Source: Paracoccaceae bacterium (GTDB lineage Bacteria > Pseudomonadota > Alphaproteobacteria > Rhodobacterales > Rhodobacteraceae). From it: a stretch of DNA of 35,257 bases. Position 1 is the stretch's first letter. Each line of letters starts with the position of its first letter. The position numbers and the translations under genes are program-made. Positions 8,696-17,849 of the stretch are shown here, piece by piece. The stretch is taken from NCBI GenBank assembly GCA_018223085.1, contig JAAEZB010000016.1, positions 16,031 through 51,287 on the forward strand, written 5' to 3'. The notes beneath the pieces were generated by a model. It did not search any database and was not told the DNA's origin. It worked only from the letters and a program-made list of their open reading frames with translations.

Positions 8696-9387
8696 CCGCC
8701 GAGCTTGGCGTCGAGGATTTTCTTCAGGTTGGCATAGCTCATGTTCGAATGCTGCTCGCCGTTAATCATCATCGTCGGCGTGCCTTCGATGTCATCGGCA
8801 TTCACGTGACCTTCCGACCACTGCACCAATGCGCGCGCTTTCTTTTCGTCCACCATGCAAGCGTCAAGCTGCTCCGGGGCGATCCCGGCGATACGGCCGA
8901 TTTTCTTAAGCTCATCCACGATTGCCACCGGATCACCCGAACGCGCCCAATCCCGCTGCCCCTTCATGAGAAGCTCGGTCAGGCCAAAGAATTTCTCTTC
9001 GCCACCACAACGCGCAATCATCGATGCCCAAAGGCCAAGCTGATCGAAATACACATCGCGGAAGATAACCCGCACCTTGCCGCTATCGACGTAATCCGCC
9101 TTAAGCGGCTTGAGAACTTCCTCGTGGAAGGTCGCGCAATGCGGACAGGTGAAAGACGCATATTCGATGAGTGTGATCGGCGCATCGTCGCTACCGAGAA
9201 CCATCTCGATGACCTCCGGGGCCTCTGTCGAACTGGTGGCTGTGGTGGCATCGCTGCTGGTGTCGGCGGGCGCTTCTGCAACCTGCTCAGGTGCAGAGCT
9301 TTCCGGCGCGCCGCCCTGCGTGAGCCAATAGGCCGCCCCGGCCACAACGGCCAGCGCAACAACGAGAATGGGAACGATACGGTTCAT
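8692..9387 (-). CDS. DsbA-like thioredoxin-fold oxidoreductase, membrane-anchored or exported
   Basis: A 231-residue protein with an N-terminal hydrophobic segment ([19 protein letters not shown], 4-22), then a Ser/Thr/Ala/Pro/Glu-rich linker to about residue 60, then a thioredoxin-like domain. The redox motif is CPHC (81-84) in [15 protein letters not shown]. The cis-Pro loop is in [13 protein letters not shown]. This matches the DsbA_4/BdbD-type thiol oxidoreductases that introduce disulfides in the periplasm. There is no clear signal-peptidase I site before the linker, so the helix may act as an anchor. It lies 13 nt downstream of the DUF721 gene and is probably co-transcribed with it. Confidence 0.92.
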   Translation of the reverse strand: MNRIVPILVVALAVVAGAAYWLTQGGAPESSAPEQVAEAPADTSSDATTATSSTEAPEVIEMVLGSDDAPITLIEYASFTCPHCATFHEEVLKPLKADYVDSGKVRVIFRDVYFDQLGLWASMIARCGGEEKFFGLTELLMKGQRDWARSGDPVAIVDELKKIGRIAGIAPEQLDACMVDEKKARALVQWSEGHVNADDIEGTPTMMINGEQHSNMSYANLKKILDAKLGG

Positions 9388-9400
9388 CAGAAAACCTTTC

Positions 9401-9901
9401 CTAGCGTTTTGTCTTGTTCAATACGTTTGCGGCCAGACGTTCAAGCGCCTCGCGCAGGCCCGCATCCGCGACCGGTGCCGCCACATCGTGCGCCTCGGCC
9501 CGGATGTCTTCGGACAGAACGGCCTTGGCCGGTTTTGGTTTAGGGGTAAAAACGGCCTGCCCCTCGGCAAAGCCGGTCGCCGCCGTTTGGGTAATGCGCA
9601 GCCGCTCAATCGCGTTATAGCCATAAACCCCGTTGACCTTGGCCCGGATGCGTTCCTTCTGCATCTCAAGCATTGGTGCCTGCGCGCCCGTGGTCAAAAC
9701 GGTGAGCGTCGCACCCATGCCCTGACGACCATATTTAACATCAACCGGCTTGCAGATTGCCGCGATATCCTCGCCCACAATTTCCTGCCAATGGGTCAAC
9801 ACCCGCGTCACAGCGAATCCCCGGCTCTCTCCCGCCTTGCGGATACGCTCCCGCAGGAGCGTCGAAGTGCGGGCAAAGCCTTTGGTGGTCGCGCGGCGCA
9901 T
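9401..9901 (-). CDS. DUF721/DciA-related protein
   Basis: A 166-residue basic protein. The pattern near residues 35-60 (VLTHWQEIVGEDIAAICKPVDVKYG) followed by LTVLTTGAQAPMLEMQKERIRAKVNGVYGYNAIERLRI is characteristic of the DUF721 family. Some members (DciA) load or regulate the replicative helicase DnaB. In alphaproteobacteria the family is widespread and often sits beside mutY, as here. The C-terminal 50 residues look poorly ordered. Whether this copy works as a helicase loader is inference. It is transcribed away from mutY across 86 bp that must hold both promoters, and toward the dsbA-like gene. Confidence 0.85.
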   Translation of the reverse strand: MRRATTKGFARTSTLLRERIRKAGESRGFAVTRVLTHWQEIVGEDIAAICKPVDVKYGRQGMGATLTVLTTGAQAPMLEMQKERIRAKVNGVYGYNAIERLRITQTAATGFAEGQAVFTPKPKPAKAVLSEDIRAEAHDVAAPVADAGLREALERLAANVLNKTKR

Positions 9902-9987
9902 GTGATCCCTTGCATGTTCGCTTTCGGCGCTATTTTAGTGTCCAAGCCGCGCGGCACCAGCGAAACCGACCTTCAGGAGAATAAATC

Positions 9988-11040
9988 TTGCGTGATGAGC
10001 CACGGTCAGAGGCCCTGCTCGAATGGTATGACCGCCATGCCCGCGTGCTTCCATGGCGCGTTGGCCCTGCCGATCATCGCGCCGGTCTGCGTCCCGATCC
10101 CTACCGGGTCTGGCTCTCCGAGATCATGCTGCAACAAACGACCGTCGCCGCGGTCAAAGACTATTTCAACCGATTTACCGCCCTTTGGCCCACGGTTCAG
10201 GCCCTCGCCGGGGCCGAAGATGGCACCGTCATGGGCGAATGGGCCGGGCTTGGCTATTACGCCCGCGCCCGCAACCTCCTCAAATGCGCCCGCATGGTCG
10301 CGCAGGATCTGAACGGGCAATTCCCCGATACGGTCGAAAACCTCCAAAAGCTCCCCGGGATCGGCCCCTATACCGCCGGAGCCATTGCCGCGATTGCCTT
10401 TGATCGCCCCGCCGTGGTTGTCGATGGCAATGTCGAACGGGTCATGGCCCGCCTCTTTGACATCCATACCCCCCTTCCCGCTGCCAAGCCCGAACTGACC
10501 AAACACGCCGCCGCCTTGACGCCCGACACGCGCCCCGGCGATCATGCCCAGGCGGTGATGGACCTCGGCGCGACGATCTGCACACCGCGCAAACCCGCCT
10601 GCGGCATCTGCCCGTGGCGCGATCCTTGTCTTGGCCGCCTGAACGGCACAGCGGCGGAGTTGCCAAAGAAAACCCCGCGCAAACCCAAACCCATCCGCCA
10701 AGGCACGGTCTATATCGCCCGTCGCATCGACGGCGCCTTTCTCCTTGAACGCCGCCCGGACAAGGGCCTCCTTGGCGGCATGCTCGGCTGGCCCGGCTCG
10801 GACTGGACTGAAGGCGAGGTGCCGGACCACAGCCCCCCAATCCGCGCCGAATGGAAAACCTTGCCTGCCGAGGCGCGCCACACTTTCACGCATTTTCACC
10901 TGCGTCTGACGGTCAAAACCGCGCTTGTTCCCCTCGACCGCACCCCGCGCATGGGCGAATTTGTTGAAAAAGACGCCTTTCGCCCCTCCGACCTGCCCAC
11001 TGTCATGCGCAAAGCCTTCGATCTCCTGCAAGGCGCGTAA
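9988..11040 (+). CDS. mutY: A/G-specific adenine glycosylase MutY
   Basis: A 350-residue DNA repair enzyme that removes adenine mispaired with 8-oxoguanine. The catalytic Glu45 lies in SEIMLQQT. The helix-hairpin-helix is LPGIGPYTAGAI (122-133) and the catalytic Asp146 follows in VVVDGNVERV. The four [4Fe-4S] ligands have the exact C-x6-C-x2-C-x5-C spacing (198, 205, 208, 214). The C-terminal domain from about 225 is the NUDIX-like 8-oxoG recognition domain (LLERRPDKGLLGGMLGWPG). Start is TTG 9988, with AGGAGA at 9975-9980, 7 nt upstream. An ATG at 9994 is out of frame. Confidence 0.97.
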   Translation: MRDEPRSEALLEWYDRHARVLPWRVGPADHRAGLRPDPYRVWLSEIMLQQTTVAAVKDYFNRFTALWPTVQALAGAEDGTVMGEWAGLGYYARARNLLKCARMVAQDLNGQFPDTVENLQKLPGIGPYTAGAIAAIAFDRPAVVVDGNVERVMARLFDIHTPLPAAKPELTKHAAALTPDTRPGDHAQAVMDLGATICTPRKPACGICPWRDPCLGRLNGTAAELPKKTPRKPKPIRQGTVYIARRIDGAFLLERRPDKGLLGGMLGWPGSDWTEGEVPDHSPPIRAEWKTLPAEARHTFTHFHLRLTVKTALVPLDRTPRMGEFVEKDAFRPSDLPTVMRKAFDLLQGA

Positions 11041-11106
11041 TACCGCATTGCGCGCCACACAAACGCGGCGCAAAATAGCTCTGCGCGCCCGTTACCGGAG
11101 AAGACC

Positions 11107-12240
11107 ATGATCCCGTCCGCTCAAGTCGCCAAGTTCCAAAGCGCCCTGCCGTTCTGGCTCTCGCTGCTGCTGATCCCGCTAATCTGGATCGTGGCGGGCC
11201 TCGGCTCTTGGTGGGTTCTGCTGATCCCCTTCACGACGTGGTATCTTTTTGCCCTTCTCGACGCGGTCACGGGCCTCAACTTCAACAATGCCGATCTCGA
11301 CACGACCGAAGATGACCTCTTCTGGTATCGCGCCATCACGATGCTCTGGCCCGCGCTGCAATTCGTGACGCTCTTTGGCCTGATCTACTACGCGACCCAC
11401 ACGGATCACCTCTCAACCGGCGCACTCATCGGGCTCTTCTTTGGCGTCGGCATCGTTACCGGCACCATCGGCATCAACTATTCCCACGAATTGATGCACC
11501 AAAAGAACAACCGCGAGCGTTGGCTCGGTGATATCCTTCTCTCCATGGTGCTCTATTCGCATTTCCGCACCGAACACCTCCATGGCCATCACGTCTATGT
11601 CGGCACGCCCCGCGATCCCGTGACCGCCCGCTATAACGAAGGCTTTCACCGCTACTTCCCGCGCGTCCTGTGGCAAGTGCCGCTCTCGGCCTTCCGCCTC
11701 GAAAAGGCCAAGCTCGCCCGCAAAGACCTGCCTTGGACCGACCTCTCCAACCCGTTCTTCCGCTACTGGGCGCTACAGGCCGGAATGCTCCTCCTCGCGC
11801 TGATCCTCGGCGGCTGGCTCGGCCTCGCGCTCTTCCTCTGGCAGGCCTATATCGCCATCTGGCAGCTCGAACTGGTGAACTACGTCGAACATTACGGCCT
11901 GACGCGCAAACACCTCGGCGAAGGCAAATACGAGCACGTCAAACCGCACCATAGCTGGAACGCGGCGCACCGGGCGACGAACTGGCTCCTCATCAACCTC
12001 CAGCGCCACTCGGACCACCATTACAAACCCGACCGCCGCTTTCCGCTCCTGCAAAACTATACCGAGGAAGACGCCCCGCAACTGCCCTTCGGCTATCCGC
12101 TCATGGGCGTCGCCGCGATGATCCCGCCGCTCTGGAAAAAGGTGATGAACCCCCGCGTCCGCAAATGGCGCGCCATGTATTACCCCGAAATCACCGATTG
12201 GCAGCCTTACAACAAAGCCAAGACCCCGATGCCGCGGTAA
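11107..12240 (+). CDS. alkB: AlkB-type membrane alkane 1-monooxygenase
   Basis: A 377-residue integral-membrane di-iron monooxygenase that hydroxylates the terminal carbon of medium- to long-chain alkanes. All histidine boxes are present: HELMH (127-131), EHLHGHH (156-162) and LQRHSDHH (298-305), with the AlkB-specific NYVEHYGL (258-265). Hydrophobic stretches near 17-50, 75-120 and 222-255 fit the six-helix topology. GGAG precedes the ATG by about 7 nt. It starts 66 bp after mutY, and no rubredoxin, rubredoxin reductase or alkB regulator is adjacent, so electron-transfer partners must be encoded elsewhere. Related membrane hydroxylases with other substrates exist, so the substrate is inferred from the box pattern. 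Confidence 0.94.
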   Translation: MIPSAQVAKFQSALPFWLSLLLIPLIWIVAGLGSWWVLLIPFTTWYLFALLDAVTGLNFNNADLDTTEDDLFWYRAITMLWPALQFVTLFGLIYYATHTDHLSTGALIGLFFGVGIVTGTIGINYSHELMHQKNNRERWLGDILLSMVLYSHFRTEHLHGHHVYVGTPRDPVTARYNEGFHRYFPRVLWQVPLSAFRLEKAKLARKDLPWTDLSNPFFRYWALQAGMLLLALILGGWLGLALFLWQAYIAIWQLELVNYVEHYGLTRKHLGEGKYEHVKPHHSWNAAHRATNWLLINLQRHSDHHYKPDRRFPLLQNYTEEDAPQLPFGYPLMGVAAMIPPLWKKVMNPRVRKWRAMYYPEITDWQPYNKAKTPMPR

Positions 12241-12260
12241 TCCCGGCGTCACTCTCCAAC

Positions 12261-12290
12261 AAAAAGACCCCGCCACAAGGGCGGGGTTTA
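12261..12290. terminator. Bidirectional intrinsic terminator between convergent alkB and ccrM
   Basis: An 8-bp perfect stem (ACCCCGCC at 12267-12274, GGCGGGGT at 12280-12287) with loop ACAAG. On the minus strand it is followed by TCTTTTT, a good termination tract for ccrM. On the plus strand the tract is only TTTA, weaker, for alkB. Confidence 0.85.
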
Positions 12291-12347
12291 CGAGGTAAGT
12301 GCCGTGCGAAAGTCAGGCCGCACGGCACTGGCGGTATCTTTAGAAAA

Positions 12348-13555
<1,208 letters not shown>

Positions 13556-13568
13556 AAGGGGTTAGATT

Positions 13569-14186
13569 TTACTCTTGATACAAGATATTGTGCACCGGCT
13601 TGAAGGAACGTCTATGGTGTGGGGTCACACCAAGATTTTGCAGCGCCGCTTTATGGCTTTTTGATGGATATCCGGCATTGGTTTCCCATCCGTAACCGGG
13701 GAACTGTTGCGCCAAAGACTCCATGATCCGATCTCGACATATTTTCGCCACAATTGAGGCCGCCGAAATCGACAGTGAAAGAGCGTCTCCCTTAACCACC
13801 GCTTCGCTTGATCCGGTCAATCCGCGCGGGATCATATTGCCGTCAATCAACAGATGATCCACCGGCGCCCGAAGGCCCGCAACCGCCCGTTCCATGGCAA
13901 GGTGACTGGCGCGCAGAATGTTCAACTCGTCGATTTCCTCGACGCTGGCATGGGCAATCGACACCTCTGCCATCTCGTGGATCACATCATATAGCGCCTC
14001 GCGCCGCTTCGCCGTGAGCGCCTTGGAATCGTTAAGCCCCGCCGGGATATTCCCCGGATCAAGAACCACCGCCGCCGCCGTCACCGGCCCGGCCAAGGGA
14101 CCGCGCCCAACTTCGTCCACGCCCGCCACCCGCGCAAGGCCCCGCGCCATAGCTGCTTCTTCAAAGGAAAAATCCGGTTTACTCAT
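13569..14186 (-). CDS. rnhB: Ribonuclease HII
   Basis: From ATG 14184-14186 the protein has 205 residues, the normal length. Reading in frame to 14345 would add 53 residues spanning a terminator hairpin, so the longer form is rejected. GGGGGG lies just upstream. RNase HII cleaves RNA in RNA-DNA hybrids and at single ribonucleotides. The active-site block VDEVGRGPLAGPV is at about 23-35 (Asp24, Glu25). Asp115 lies in LLIDGNMIPRG, and the fourth acidic residue in CRDRIMESLA. The C-terminal NAGYPSKSHKAALQNLGVTPHHRRSF is the family signature. The gene is 105 bp upstream of ccrM on the same strand. Confidence 0.97.
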   Translation of the reverse strand: MSKPDFSFEEAAMARGLARVAGVDEVGRGPLAGPVTAAAVVLDPGNIPAGLNDSKALTAKRREALYDVIHEMAEVSIAHASVEEIDELNILRASHLAMERAVAGLRAPVDHLLIDGNMIPRGLTGSSEAVVKGDALSLSISAASIVAKICRDRIMESLAQQFPGYGWETNAGYPSKSHKAALQNLGVTPHHRRSFKPVHNILYQE

Positions 14187-14225
14187 GCCCCCCAGAAACC
14201 CGATCCCGCCCGCCTGCGCAACATG

Positions 14226-14257
14226 AAAAAAACCCGGAGGACTGGGGGTCCTCCGGG
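14226..14257 (-). terminator. Strong intrinsic terminator downstream of the secreted protein gene
   Basis: On the minus strand CCCGGAGGAC, a 5-nt loop and GTCCTCCGGG form a perfect 10-bp stem (arms at 14248-14257 and 14233-14242), followed by seven T residues (14226-14232). It closes the transcript of the gene ending at 14306 and separates it from rnhB. Confidence 0.95.
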
Positions 14258-14305
14258 CTGGCGGGGCATCTGGATACCGGAACTGGGATGCCCCTCCTGC
14301 TCGCC

Positions 14306-14797
14306 TCAGTATTGCGCCATACGATACCCATGATTGCGCAGGCACGAGATCTGAAAGCCATAACGCATGCCCTTATAGGTCTGCGACTGAACCCGGCAGG
14401 CGTTCGGCAGGTTGCTGAAATGGCGATAGTTGTTCTTCAGGCACTGACGCCCAAGAAAGACGATGCGGCCCCGATGCGTCTCGTGGCGGCGCACGCAATT
14501 CGCCGGTAGGGTCTTGCGCACATGCTGCGGTTTATACTTGTGCACGGGGCGCGGCTTGTAGCGCTTGTCATGCTTGCGATCATAGTAGTCCTGATCCGGG
14601 TAGGGCCGCGTGCGATGCACATATCCGCGGTCGTCATTATCCAGCGCCTTGGCGATGATCGACAATGCGGCAATCCCGACGATGACCTTAGCCACGTCCT
14701 CGGAATCGGCGCGCGCCGGGGTGGCCGTCATACCGGCAATCGCGATCGACCCGGCAATCAGGGTGGTGAAAAGCTTTTTCGGAGCAAAGCGGAACAT
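14306..14797 (-). CDS. Secreted Arg/Tyr/His-rich protein with paired cysteines, unknown function
   Basis: A 163-residue protein from ATG 14795-14797, preceded by a GGAAG sequence. A Sec signal peptide covers about residues 1-30 (KKLFTTLIAGSIAIAGMTATPARA), with likely cleavage after ARA. After a short hydrophobic helix (VAKVIVGIAALSIIAKAL) the mature protein is basic and rich in Tyr, Arg, His and Lys. It has four cysteines in similar short contexts (NCVRR, QCLKN, ACRVQ, SCLRN), which could form two disulfides in the periplasm. I recognise no named family; similar proteins occur in Rhodobacterales as hypotheticals. The reading frame continues upstream to 14920 but without a signal sequence at that end. 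Confidence 0.8.
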   Translation of the reverse strand: MFRFAPKKLFTTLIAGSIAIAGMTATPARADSEDVAKVIVGIAALSIIAKALDNDDRGYVHRTRPYPDQDYYDRKHDKRYKPRPVHKYKPQHVRKTLPANCVRRHETHRGRIVFLGRQCLKNNYRHFSNLPNACRVQSQTYKGMRYGFQISCLRNHGYRMAQY

Positions 14798-14892
14798 GGT
14801 GTCTTCCTTCCTATATGGGCGGTCGTGTTGGGCCCCGGCGAGGGGCCGGTAGCGGATAAGACAAATCTGCCCCCACCACCCAAAGACAGGCA

Positions 14893-14942
14893 ATAACACC
14901 GCCATGTTATCCGATAACAACGCGCCAAAGCCCTGTTGTTAT
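14893..14942. promoter_or_regulatory. Overlapping inverted repeats in a divergent promoter region
   Basis: The perfect palindrome GTTATC-C-GATAAC lies at 14906-14918. ATAACAAC (14914-14921) pairs with GTTGTTAT (14935-14942) across 13 nt, and another ATAAC is at 14893-14897. The block lies between the divergent genes starting at 14797 and 14977 and could be an operator; this is inference. Confidence 0.4.
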
Positions 14943-14976
14943 TGAAAAACAACCGCCCCTCCGGCAGATTGCCCTC

Positions 14977-15216
14977 ATGACACAGAAACTCGCCATCCTC
15001 GGCCTCGTCGCCGCTCTGGGCCTCGCTCCCGCCGCCGCATCTGCGGCCTGCTACGTAGAATACAAGGCCAAGCGCGACACGCCCTACGCCTTGATCTATG
15101 ATGTGACCACGGTAAGCGGCCCTTGCACCCGCAAAGACGCCAAGGCCGCCCTTACGCGCAAACTGAAGTCGCAGGGGCTCACCCTTCTCAAGGTGCTCTC
15201 CGTGACCGAACGCTGA
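14977..15216 (+). CDS. Small exported protein of unknown function
   Basis: A 79-residue protein with a Sec signal peptide (AILGLVAALGLAPAAASAA, about 5-24). The mature part is only about 56 residues and has two cysteines (ACYVEY and GPCTRKDA), suggesting one disulfide bond in the periplasm. No named domain is recognised. The upstream region has no obvious Shine-Dalgarno sequence. The gene ends 19 bp before the membrane winged-helix gene and is probably co-transcribed with it, so it could be a partner or target of that protein. Confidence 0.78.
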   Translation: MTQKLAILGLVAALGLAPAAASAACYVEYKAKRDTPYALIYDVTTVSGPCTRKDAKAALTRKLKSQGLTLLKVLSVTER

Positions 15217-15235
15217 CCCAAGAGGGAGACGGGCC

Positions 15236-15940
15236 TTGCCCAAGGATACCATTCTCGCGTCTGAATCCCGCCGCTCCGGCAACCGTATCGTGATCGGCGG
15301 GCTGATCGCTATTGTCGGCATCCTGCTCGTGGCGGCGGTGCTCCTGTTCTCGAACCTGCCCGACGCCAACGCCTTCAACGCCCGCGTCGAACGCATCTTC
15401 ATCGAGAATGACGCCCTCACCTCCGAGGCGGAAATCAAACTCCTTGAAATCCTCGCCCGCTCGGGCACGGCCTTTTCTGATGTGCTGACCTCCTATCGCA
15501 CGGTGATCTTCGTGCTTTTGGTCTTTGCCACGGCTATGCTCATCGCCGCGCTGGTCTTCCTTGTCATGCTGGTGGTGATGAACCGTCGCCTCGCCACCAT
15601 CGAACGCTCCGGCATTCAGGTGAACTCCCTCCTCATCAGCCGCGAGGAAAAGGCCGTCTACCTCAACAATATGGGGTTCAAACTCACCGACGCCGCCATG
15701 GAAACCCTCTCGGTTCTTGCCGAAGCACGTCTTGATGACGACGTGCTCTCCGGTGCCGAAATCGAAGCGATGATATCCGGCAAGCCCTCCGCCGATTGCG
15801 AAGAGGCCGCAGGTGCCACCCGCATCAAGCGCCTGCGCGACAGCCTCGGCAACCAACTCGTAAGCGAACTTCTCGTCAAGAACATCGCCCGCAAGGGCTA
15901 TATGCTCGCCATCGACAAAGACGTGATCCGCATGCTCTAG
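15236..15940 (+). CDS. Membrane protein with C-terminal OmpR-like winged-helix domain
   Basis: A 234-residue protein with an unusual layout. A positively charged N terminus is followed by a first transmembrane helix (about 18-40), a roughly 40-residue periplasmic loop, a second helix (about 84-110) and a cytoplasmic C-terminal domain. That domain (about 125-228) follows the OmpR/PhoB winged-helix pattern: VYLNNMGFKLTDAAMETLSV, then GATRIKRLRDSLG where OmpR proteins have VHIRRLRRKLG, then a final wing ending ARKGYMLAID. No receiver domain is seen. Start is TTG 15236, with AGAGGGAG about 7 nt upstream. ToxR/CadC-type regulators have the opposite order, with DNA binding N-terminal. DNA binding is inferred from sequence pattern only. 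Confidence 0.8.
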   Translation: MPKDTILASESRRSGNRIVIGGLIAIVGILLVAAVLLFSNLPDANAFNARVERIFIENDALTSEAEIKLLEILARSGTAFSDVLTSYRTVIFVLLVFATAMLIAALVFLVMLVVMNRRLATIERSGIQVNSLLISREEKAVYLNNMGFKLTDAAMETLSVLAEARLDDDVLSGAEIEAMISGKPSADCEEAAGATRIKRLRDSLGNQLVSELLVKNIARKGYMLAIDKDVIRML

Positions 15941-16037
15941 GCAGGCCGCGTCGATCCGGCATTTGACAATCCCGCCCGTTCCGGCAAAGCCTTGGGGCCT
16001 CGCGCCATTGCCGCGCGCCCATTGCAAAGGTGTTCCC

Positions 16038-17252
16038 GTGGACCTGACCCCCGCCCTGATCCGCTCGACCTACGAGGCCATCAAACCCGCGACCACGCGC
16101 ACGCCCGTCGTCCATGCCGCGCGGCTCTCGCTACATCTGGGGATCGACCTCTATCTCAAACTGGAAAACCTCCAGCACACCAACGCCTTCAAGGCCCGTG
16201 GCGCGCTGGCAAAGCTCCTGACCCTATCCGAGGCCGAACGCGCCGCCGGGGTGATCGCCTGCTCTGCGGGCAACCACGCCCAAGGCGTCGCCTATCACGC
16301 GACCCGCCTTGGCATCCCCTCTACCATCGTCATGCCCGAGGGCACCCCCTTCAACAAGGTCAAGCGCACCGAGGAATTCGGCGCCGAGGTCGTCCTGCAC
16401 GGACGTGGCTTTGACGAAAGCGTACAGTTCACCCTCGACATGGCCCGCGACAAGGGCATGACCTTTATCCACCCCTTCGACGATCCCGTCGTGGCCGCTG
16501 GCCAAGGCTCCGTTGCCCTCGAAATGCTCGAACAACAGCCCGACCTTGATACCATCGTCGTACCAATCGGCGGTGGTGGCCTCATCGCGGGCATGGCCAT
16601 GGCCGCAAAATCCGTCAAACCCGAGATCGAGATCATCGGCGCACAGGCCGAGAATTTCGACGCCGTGCGCGCCCGCTTCTATTCCGTACCAACGGAATTC
16701 GGTGCCATGACCCTTGCCGAGGGCATCGCCGTCAAAGAACCCGCCGAGGCCAATCTCGACATCATCTCGCGCTATGTCGACCGCGTCGACAGCGCCTCTG
16801 AGGCTGAAATCGAAGACGCCATCTTTGACATCCTCTCGGATGAAAAACTCGTCTGCGAAGGTGCTGCCGGGGCGGGTCTCGCTGTCATCAAGAAACACCG
16901 CGATCTCTTTAAGGGTAAGAAAGTCGGCCTCGTCATCTGCGGCGGCAATATCGACTCACGCCTCCTTTCAACGCTGATCCTGCGCGGGCTGATGCGCGAC
17001 GGCCGCATCGCGCGCCTCACCTTTGAGATCGACGACACGCCGGGACAGCTCTCTAACATCTCCCGCATCATCGGCGATGCCGGTGCCAATGTGATCGAAG
17101 TGATCCACCAACGCATGATGCAGAGCGTCTCGCTCAAACGCGCCGAACTCGACGTGGTGATCGAAGCCCGCGACAAGGAACATGTTCAGAAGATTCTCGC
17201 GAACCTGCGCGGCGCAGGCTTTGCCGTGCGCCTTGATGCAGACCCGGTCTAA
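16038..17252 (+). CDS. ilvA: Threonine ammonia-lyase with C-terminal ACT domain
   Basis: A 404-residue fold-type II PLP enzyme that deaminates threonine to 2-oxobutanoate, the entry to isoleucine synthesis. The PLP lysine is Lys52 in NAFKARGA, and the phosphate-binding loop GGGGL lies near residue 180. The C-terminal part from about 330 (LTFEIDDTPGQLSNISRIIG) is a single ACT domain, as in the shorter, TdcB-like class. The chosen start is GTG 16038 with AAAGG 7 nt upstream; the in-frame TTG at 15963 would add 25 residues without family character. Related serine/threonine dehydratases or racemases share this layout, so substrate preference is inferred. The following 141 bp hold the cytochrome c' promoter region; no terminator is visible. 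Confidence 0.9.
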   Translation: MDLTPALIRSTYEAIKPATTRTPVVHAARLSLHLGIDLYLKLENLQHTNAFKARGALAKLLTLSEAERAAGVIACSAGNHAQGVAYHATRLGIPSTIVMPEGTPFNKVKRTEEFGAEVVLHGRGFDESVQFTLDMARDKGMTFIHPFDDPVVAAGQGSVALEMLEQQPDLDTIVVPIGGGGLIAGMAMAAKSVKPEIEIIGAQAENFDAVRARFYSVPTEFGAMTLAEGIAVKEPAEANLDIISRYVDRVDSASEAEIEDAIFDILSDEKLVCEGAAGAGLAVIKKHRDLFKGKKVGLVICGGNIDSRLLSTLILRGLMRDGRIARLTFEIDDTPGQLSNISRIIGDAGANVIEVIHQRMMQSVSLKRAELDVVIEARDKEHVQKILANLRGAGFAVRLDADPV

Positions 17253-17393
17253 ACGCTCACTTCCCACTCACTCGGCCAGTCGCGCCATCACATTCAAGTG
17301 ATCCGATACGTTTCCGCTCTCTCTGACACTGCCCAGTTACAAAATCCCTGCTAGGCTCCCGGACATTAACAGTACCAACTAAGGACCAGGACT

Positions 17394-17837
17394 ATGCGCC
17401 ACGTATTGATCGCAGCTCTCATCGCCGCCCCCGCCCTCGCTTTTGCAGGCCCCGCCGAAAAAACCGTTGAGGCCCGTCAGGGATTTTACAAACTCCTCGG
17501 CGCCAATGTCGGCGTCTTCGCCGCCATGGCCAAAGGCGAACGTGACTATGACGCCGCCGCCGCCCAGACAGCCGCCGACAACATCGTCACCCTGACAACC
17601 TACAATGTCGGCCATCTCTATGCGCCGGGCACCTCCTCGGCCGATGTCGAAGGCTCGCGCGCCCTGCCCAAGATCTGGGAAGACTTCCCCGGTGTTCAGG
17701 CCAAAGGTGCTGACTTCGTCAAAGCCGCCATGGACATGCAGGCCGTCGCTGGCCAGGGCAAAGCCGAAATGGCTGGCGCGCTTGGCAAACTCGGCGGCAC
17801 CTGCAAAGGCTGCCACGATACGTATCGTGCAGACTAA
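17394..17837 (+). CDS. cycP: Cytochrome c' (class II c-type cytochrome)
   Basis: A 147-residue periplasmic haem protein. The signal peptide is residues 1-18 (ending LAFA), giving a mature four-helix-bundle protein of about 129 residues. The haem-attachment motif CKGCH is at 137-141, close to the C terminus as in all class II cytochromes. RQGFYKLLGANVGVFAAMAKG near the N terminus and LPKIWEDFPGVQAKGADF match the cytochrome c' pattern. These proteins bind NO and can protect against it or move electrons; which applies here is unknown. A Shine-Dalgarno-like AAGGA lies about 9 nt upstream. It is followed 12 bp later by cytochrome b561, an obvious membrane electron donor. Confidence 0.93.
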   Translation: MRHVLIAALIAAPALAFAGPAEKTVEARQGFYKLLGANVGVFAAMAKGERDYDAAAAQTAADNIVTLTTYNVGHLYAPGTSSADVEGSRALPKIWEDFPGVQAKGADFVKAAMDMQAVAGQGKAEMAGALGKLGGTCKGCHDTYRAD

Positions 17838-17849
17838 GGACGCCTGACC

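Noticed and set aside
14831-14847. GGCCCC-GGCGA-GGGGCC hairpin in the 5' region of the secreted-protein gene as a terminator
   Set aside because: There is no T tract on either strand and it lies upstream of the start; it may simply be leader structure.
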